Origin: Mangifera indica
Lineage: Eukaryota; Streptophyta; Magnoliopsida; Sapindales; Anacardiaceae
Length of the DNA stretch: 64,000 bases
Direction: 5' to 3'
Assembly: GCF_011075055.1 (NCBI RefSeq)
Contig: NC_058153.1
Location: 7,440,001-7,504,000, forward strand
Below the pieces are notes generated by a model. It had not been told where the DNA came from, made no database searches, and saw only the letters and a list, made by a program, of their open reading frames with translations. The translations under genes and the position numbers were made by a program. Positions 58,436-64,000 of this stretch are shown here, one piece after another; within the stretch, counting starts at the first letter, position 1, and every line of letters begins with the position of its first letter.

Positions 58436-59859
58436 CTTTCCAACCCTAATTTTGTTAAAGTCCCCCAACTTTCCATCTAAATAAAATAAATGAAACAGAA
58501 AGTAAGATTTTAAATTGCTAAATTAATAATAAAATATGAACTATATATCTTTTGTATACGTAGCACAAGATTACATCAAACAAATAAGGTGGTACTGCAT
58601 TATTTCCAAAGACATTTTAACTAATTTTAACTTATCAAATTTCACTACTTTATCTTCAAAAATAAAAAACTTATAACAAGACAACTTAATAGACTTTAAT
58701 CCACTTGATTAGGATGAAATCATGATAGATGAGCATAAAAGCAAATCTCCCATTATTTATTTAATAAAATTATCTGCACACTTTTATATATACAATCGGG
58801 CATACAGATTATGTCATTATATGTTTAAGTTATTTTGATTTTAAGGAAAAAATAACACCCAATACATCATTTATATAGCTAATTATATATTCAAAAGTGT
58901 ATACACATAACATTACTTTTTTTTCATTTGCAATGAAGGAGCAAGCTTTATCAAGTCTCTTATTAAACTATTTCTATCAGAAATTTGAATCTCAGATCAG
59001 TAAAGTGCAGTTATTCCTTCAATATCTATAAATAGATCAACTCCACTTCTTCAACTAAAATGAATTATGGTCAGAGAGACAACACAATCAAAGGAAACAA
59101 TAACACGCACTAACAAAAACATGTTGCGGCAATTTGGTGTTTCAACTTAATAACCCAAAGAACAATTCAATTTCATATGTTCTTTTAAGTCTTATTAAAA
59201 TGAAATGTTCTTTGCTTTGTTTTACATATGTATACACTACTGATTTTCAAAAGAAAAACTTGAAGCAGTTCCATCCCAAATGTTTTCCCACACCTTTATA
59301 TTTACTCATTTAATAAAACATAAGCATATTCATTAGAAAAAAGATAAAGCAGACTGCTTCATTTTCTGTGTCATATCCTTATGCACAAAATATTATCTTG
59401 AAATCATATAAACATTATCTCAGGTATCAGAGCTGGCTTTGATCATTTGTGGACCTAACTAAAGATATACAGAAGTTAAGGACAATGCCAAGCCCATATA
59501 TAATTAACTTGCACATTAAACTCATAATTTTATTCAAACTAACAGAGATGATAAGTTACAGCTAGGACTGTAAAGCTAAATTTTAAAGCTATTTTGCAGA
59601 GATCCTTCTTGCTGTATGATAGGGATCTGGAGTAAGCGGAGGCTGCTTACATCGCTCAACCCTGTCCCAACTACAAATCTTCACAAGACTACTGTTTAAT
59701 TGTTAAGTTCCCTGTGATATTGGTACTGTAAATGTAACTTTGTATGAAACAATATTGAAGATAATACTATTTGTATTGATCATGTTGTATAAATAAAGAT
59801 GTAGCATCGAGCTTGAGCACTTATCATATGAAATTCAGAACAAAAGAGTAATTATACCA
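58436..59859. other. Intergenic DNA with an isolated primer-binding-site motif
   Basis: No gene is visible. At 59423-59436 AGGTATCAGAGCTG after ATCTC resembles an initiator-Met primer-binding site on the plus strand, so the preceding few hundred bases (with a TTTATATTTA box near 59297) may be a detached LTR. The 3' LTR of chromovirus 2 is expected between about 59440 and 59860, but its partner is outside the window. Confidence 0.4.
58764..58917. mobile_element. Palindromic AT-rich MITE
   Basis: The left arm contains AATAAAATTATCTGCACACT. The right arm is AATTATATATTCAAAAGTGT and then ATACACATAACATTA. The arms pair over about 70 bases around TTTTGATTTTAAGG. Confidence 0.6.
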
Positions 59860-59864
59860 GAAAC

Positions 59865-60122
59865 TCAACTCATAACTGGTGCCATTTGCATCTTGTTTAC
59901 AAACCAAAAGCATAAAAGACAAATTAAAACCAACAAGAACAACCAAAAACCATTTCCAGCTTTCGAGAGGCTGGTTCTCTCCTCAATCTTCTCTTTCTCT
60001 GAAATCACCTCCTCTTCCCTCATACTCTCCAGGCTCTTTATCTTTTCTTTCTCCTCACTGTTGCTCCTCCAGTCTTGATTCGCCAGCTCATCAGCCAATA
60101 TAACCATGGCTCCTTTTTTCTA
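59865..60122 (-). pseudogene. C-terminal extension of chromovirus 2 polyprotein, with transmembrane segment
   Basis: This continues in the same frame as the chromodomain part after a single TAG at 60122-60120. It reads VILADELANQDWRSNSEEKE, a charged helix rich in Glu and Lys, and ends NGFWLFLLVLICLLCFWFV and NKMQMAPVMS. The last 30 residues are a strong hydrophobic segment with a short tail, as in a tail-anchored membrane protein. I do not know a function for it. It may be a lineage-specific part of the polyprotein or sequence at the start of the 3' LTR that happens to be open. Confidence 0.55.
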
Positions 60123-63100
60123 CATATCCCTCTTTTCTTGTTGATGTGCTGCAGATTGTGTTATTTCTGAATTGCTGTCACCTGCAGGCTTTTTATCATG
60201 CTCTGCTATTTGTATCATTTCTGAAATGTTGCCATTTGTTGAATCCACACCTTTGCCACCTGCACTTCCATTGCTAGAGTTATTTAGCATTTTCACAGCC
60301 TGTACATTTGGATTGATGTTTTTGCTTCTTCTTATTTTTTTTACGTATACCCGAGCTCTAACATTACCCCGCCCATCCAAAGGCACCTTGTCCTTAAGGT
60401 GTAAGTGGGGAAAGGTCTGTATTAAGTTCTTGTACATTTCCCATGAATTCTCATGGTCTGGTAGGTTGTGCCATTTAATGAGTAGCTCCAAATCCCCCTG
60501 CTGTGAATATCTGAAATTTAAAACTTCTTCAGGCTAGACCTCCAGCTCGCCTTCTTCATTTAAGCAGTGTGGAAGGGGTTGACTTAGCACTGACGGTCCT
60601 ACTCGCCTCTTCAGCTGTGATACGTGAAATACAGGATGGATTTTTGCTGTCTCAGGAAGTTTTAATTTGTAAGCAACTGATCCAATTCTTTCTTCAATCT
60701 AAAAAGGTCCATATAAGTGAGGACTCAATTTTTCGTTCAGTTTCCTAGCTAAGGATCGAAACCTATACGGTTGTAGCTTCAAAAAGACTTGATCACCTAC
60801 TGAAAATTCTAATTCTCTTATGTTCTTGTCTGCTATTTTTTTCATTCTTTCTTGGGTAGCATGCAGGTTCCTCTTTAGTCTATCCAAGATTTCATTCCGC
60901 TGTTTAATCATTGCATCTACGTCATCTATTTTCGAAGGCTCATCTACCAGCCTCAGAAGTGACGGGGGATCCCTATCGTAAACCCCTTTAAATGGTGTCA
61001 TACCTATCGAAGTGTTAAATGTGGTGTTGAACCAATATTCGGCCCATGGTAACTAATTCAGCCATGTGCGTTGTTGATCAAAACAAAAACATCTAAGATA
61101 AGTCTCGAGACCCTAGTTTACTACCTTGGTTTGCCCGTCGGTGTGAGGGTGGTAGGTCGAGCTAAATTTAAATGTTGTTCCTGACGCTTTAAACATTTCA
61201 AACCAAAAACTACTCATAAAAACAATCTGAAACAATAGTGCGGGGAAACCCATGAAGCCGAACAATTTCCCTAATAAAGATACCCGCGATATCTCTTATT
61301 GTGTAAGGGTGGTGTACAACCATAAAATGTCCGTATTTGGTTAATCTATCAACCACTACGAGTATAATGTCAAAGCCTTTCACCTTCGATAACCCCGTTA
61401 TGAAATCCATAGATACGTCTTCCCAAATTTTGGAAGGAATGGGAAGAGGCTGAAGAAGTCCTACAGGGGAAATGGCCTCATACTTGGCTTGCTGACACAC
61501 TTCACATTCGGCTACAAATTGTTTGATATCGTTCTTCATTCCCTACCAATAGAGTACTGTAGATATTCTTTTGTATGTTCTAAGGAAACCAGAATGCCCT
61601 CCCATAGGAGAAGAGTGAAATTCAGCTAAGAAAATTGGAACCAACCTAGACCCATGCGACACTACCATTTTGCTTTGGTACATCAAGCTCTCATTCTTCA
61701 AACTATAACCTCCTTGTGAATTAGAGCCCTTCAATAAATCTTGAATAATCTGTCGAAGCTTATCATCTCTGAGTGTTTCCTTTTGTATGACATTCATACC
61801 AACAGGAATCTGAACAGAAATAGTTTTTAATTCCCCATCATTTCCTAGTTTCCTTGATAGAGCATCCGCTGCTTTGTTCTCGCACCCTGGCCTATACACA
61901 ATGTCGAAGTCAAATCCAAGCATTTTTACTAGCCATTTCTGCTATTCATGCCCCACAATTTTCTGTTCAGTCAAGAACTTGAAACTTCTTTAGTCAGTTC
62001 TCACCTGGAAATGTTGCCCTAACAAATAATGACCCCACTTTTGAAAAGCCATAACAATCGCCATTAGTTCACGTTCATAGACTGATTTTCCTTTGTTTTG
62101 GGGTGACAACGCCTTGCTCAAAAATGCAATTGGTCTTCCGAACTACATAAGAACTGCTCCTAGCCCTGACCCAGATGCATAAGTTTCAACAATGAACTCT
62201 TTAGTGAAGTCGGGCATTGCTAACATCGGTACCGTCACCATGGCCTTCTTAAGGGCTTCGAAAGCTACCTATGCTTCATCGCTCCACTTGAAAGAATTTT
62301 TCTTTAATAAATTAGTTAAAGGTTCGGCGATTTTTCCATATCCACGAACAAACCTTTTGTAATATCCAGTTAATCCCAAAAAACCTCTCAAATCCCGTAA
62401 GTCACGGGGTGTTGGCCAATTTTGCATATCGCTAATTTTTTTAGGGTCAGCTTCAACTCCTTCTCGTGACACAACGTGGCCTAAGTAATTTATTTTGTCC
62501 CTGCCAAACTAACACTTCTTTTTGTTAATTACAAGTTGATGATTTCTTAACACACCAAATACCTCTCTAAGATGTTAGCAGTGATCGTTGAGTCTTTTAC
62601 TATAAAATAAAATGTCATCAAAAAAAACCAATACAAATTTTCAAAGATAAGGACGAAATATATCATTCATCAAGCCTTGAAATGTCGCTGGTGCATTCGA
62701 TAACCCGAAGGGCATCACAAGAAATTCGTAATGGCCATCGTGCATACGAAAAGTCGTTTTCTTTACATCTGACTCCTTCACTTTTATTTGGTGGTACCCC
62801 AATCGAAGGTCTACTTTACTGAAAATCAAAGCTCCTACTAGCTCATCAAGAAGTTCATCTATCGCTGGAATCAAGAATTTATCAAGTATGGTTATCCGGT
62901 TTAGCGCTCTGTAATCCACGCAAAATCTTCATCCTCCATCCTTTTTCCTTACTAGTAACACGAGGCTTGAGTAAGGGCTTACGCTAGATCATATTATTCC
63001 AGCCATTAACATCTCCCTCATAATTCTTTCAATCTCGTTCTTCTGAAAATACGGATAACGGTATGGTCTCAGGTTTGACGGTTGCGCTCTTTCTACCAAG

Positions 63101-63830
63101 CGAATGGCATGGTCCCTTTCCCTTTTTAGAGGCAGTCCGTGGGGCTCCCTGAATAAGCCCTCAAATTCATTTAGCAAAGGCACTAAGGCAGGAAGGATTT
63201 CGTCAACTTCAGCCTCACAAGTGTTAAGTTCTTCTCCTGATTTTAGGCAAAACCCATGACCCCTATTCATGACAATTTTCAATAGCGTACTTACAAAAGA
63301 CTCCAATTTAGACAACAAAACATCCCCTTCCAATTCCACTTCTCGTCCCTTCTATTTGAATCTCATGGTTTGCTTACCCTAATTTGATTTCACCTCTCCG
63401 AGTCGACTGAGCCAATTAATTCCAAGTATCATGTCCACTCCTCCCAATTTGAAAGGAATGAAATCCTGAACTATTCAAACTCCCTGAACTATCAACTCAA
63501 CATCCTTGCACCTCCCAATCCCTGACATTTTTCTGTTATCCCCTAACAATACTGTGAATTTTGCAAGCTTAATAGGGATTTGTAATTCAGTCACCATTTT
63601 ATCTGAAATAAAGTTGTGTGCCGCACCACTGTTCAATAACACCAGCACCTGTTTTCCTCTCACAGTTACAGCGAATTTCATTTTTTTTGGGGAGTCAATT
63701 CCCACTGTGGAGCTAGAGTTTAAACTTGCTTCTAACTCTCTCTCTTCCATTACTTCTTTTTTTGTCCCTTCTTCATCATCTTTTTCAGAATCATCTTCGT
63801 AGGATACCATTACACGAAGTTGTCTGAATC
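60120..63830 (-). pseudogene. Chromovirus 2 pol (PR-RT-RH-INT-chromodomain), broken
   Basis: Read leftward. Protease LVLLNSGAAHNFISDKMVTE is at 63660, with the catalytic Asp changed to Asn. RT has LRPYRYPYFQKNEIERIM (63060), [18 protein letters not shown] (62910), [20 protein letters not shown] (62740) and VFFDDILFYS (62630). RNase H lies near 62200 ([16 protein letters not shown]; family Asp replaced by Tyr), with ADALSRKL at 61860. Integrase has CEVCQQAKYEA, VSMDFITGLSKVKGFD, then YHPHTDGQTKVVN (61150), where Lys replaces the third catalytic Glu. The C-terminal SH3-like part is at 61001-60699. The chromodomain is at 60491-60420 (LLIKWHNLPDHENSWEMY). About ten in-frame stops, mostly TAG/TGA, kill it. 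Confidence 0.9.
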
Positions 63831-64000
63831 GGCACTGGTGCCCTGACGTGTATTTTTCATCACATCTGAAACATAGCCCTTTTTTCTATCTTAGATCGAT
63901 ACTCTGCATCTGACAACCGATATGAGTTATATTCTCATCGTTGATTGGAAGTTGAAGCCATCGATTGGATTGGAGCTTTGGTCATCGATGTTGTGTTAGT
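63831..64000 (-). pseudogene. Chromovirus 2 gag C-terminus
   Basis: The minus strand reads YRLSDAEYRSKIEK near 63915, then after a frameshift in an A-run GLCFRCDEKYTSGHQCRFRQ (63875-63830), the gag zinc knuckle. The rest of gag is outside the window. Confidence 0.75.

Larger units (their letters stand above)
59860..64000 (-). mobile_element. Chromovirus 2 (Ty3/gypsy, Reina-like), truncated by window edge
   Basis: The gene order matches chromovirus 1 on the same strand. The 5' LTR and most of gag lie beyond 64000. Protein differences from chromovirus 1 are large throughout, so these are different families of one clade rather than copies of one element. Confidence 0.85.

Noticed and set aside
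59879..60537. Plus-strand Ser/Pro-rich frames
   Set aside because: They are antisense to the chromovirus 2 C-terminus and chromodomain, which carry recognisable motifs in frame.

Overview
This looks like nuclear genomic DNA of a flowering plant, most likely a eudicot. It is AT-rich and has long non-coding stretches, plant-type Ty1/copia and Ty3/gypsy retrotransposons, a plant L1-type LINE, Mutator-like remnants, many small AT-rich inverted-repeat elements, and one spliced plant gene. I cannot name the species.

Only one host gene is supported. It is a four-exon, plus-strand gene for a GT77/Nucleotid_trans-type glycosyltransferase (At4g15970-like). Its exons lie at 24151-24345, 24951-25325, 37641-38122 and 38746-38803. 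The predicted 369-residue reading frame is unbroken, splice phases agree, and it has a TATA box and an AATAAA signal. Intron 2 is 12.3 kb long because it carries an old minus-strand copia remnant, a chromovirus (26519-31596, TSD GATTT) nested in one of the copia LTRs, and a MITE in the other.

Layout. 1-2900: degenerate minus-strand gypsy gag with a tRNA-Asp-type primer-binding site (PBS). 3460-7950: copia A (plus), decayed, with no reverse transcriptase. 7950-14560: copia B (plus), decayed but with gag, PR, RT and RNase H all recognisable. 14560-21585: AT-rich, with a 0.7 kb TIR element, a perfect 20-bp inverted repeat, a TGCATG-rich tract, a GATACGTATC-rich tract and a small GC-rich island. 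21595-23687: a foldback/MULE-like element with 9-bp TSDs whose arms are inverted minisatellite arrays. 23958-38867: the glycosyltransferase gene. 39470-40984: four copies of a palindromic MITE. 41191-47850: copia C, bounded by LTRs and a perfect TSD (GGTCT), inserted near the 5' end of a LINE whose remainder lies at 47856-48770 and 54200-58435. The LINE is also split by remnants of an Ulp1-bearing Mutator-like element (50480-54110). 59860-64000: a second chromovirus (minus), running off the window.

The transposon genes are almost all pseudogenes with stops, frameshifts and lost catalytic residues. The most unusual structures are the foldback element with minisatellite arms, the internally duplicated leader of copia C, a gag-to-RNase H deletion junction in the intronic copia, and a transmembrane C-terminal extension on the second chromovirus polyprotein.
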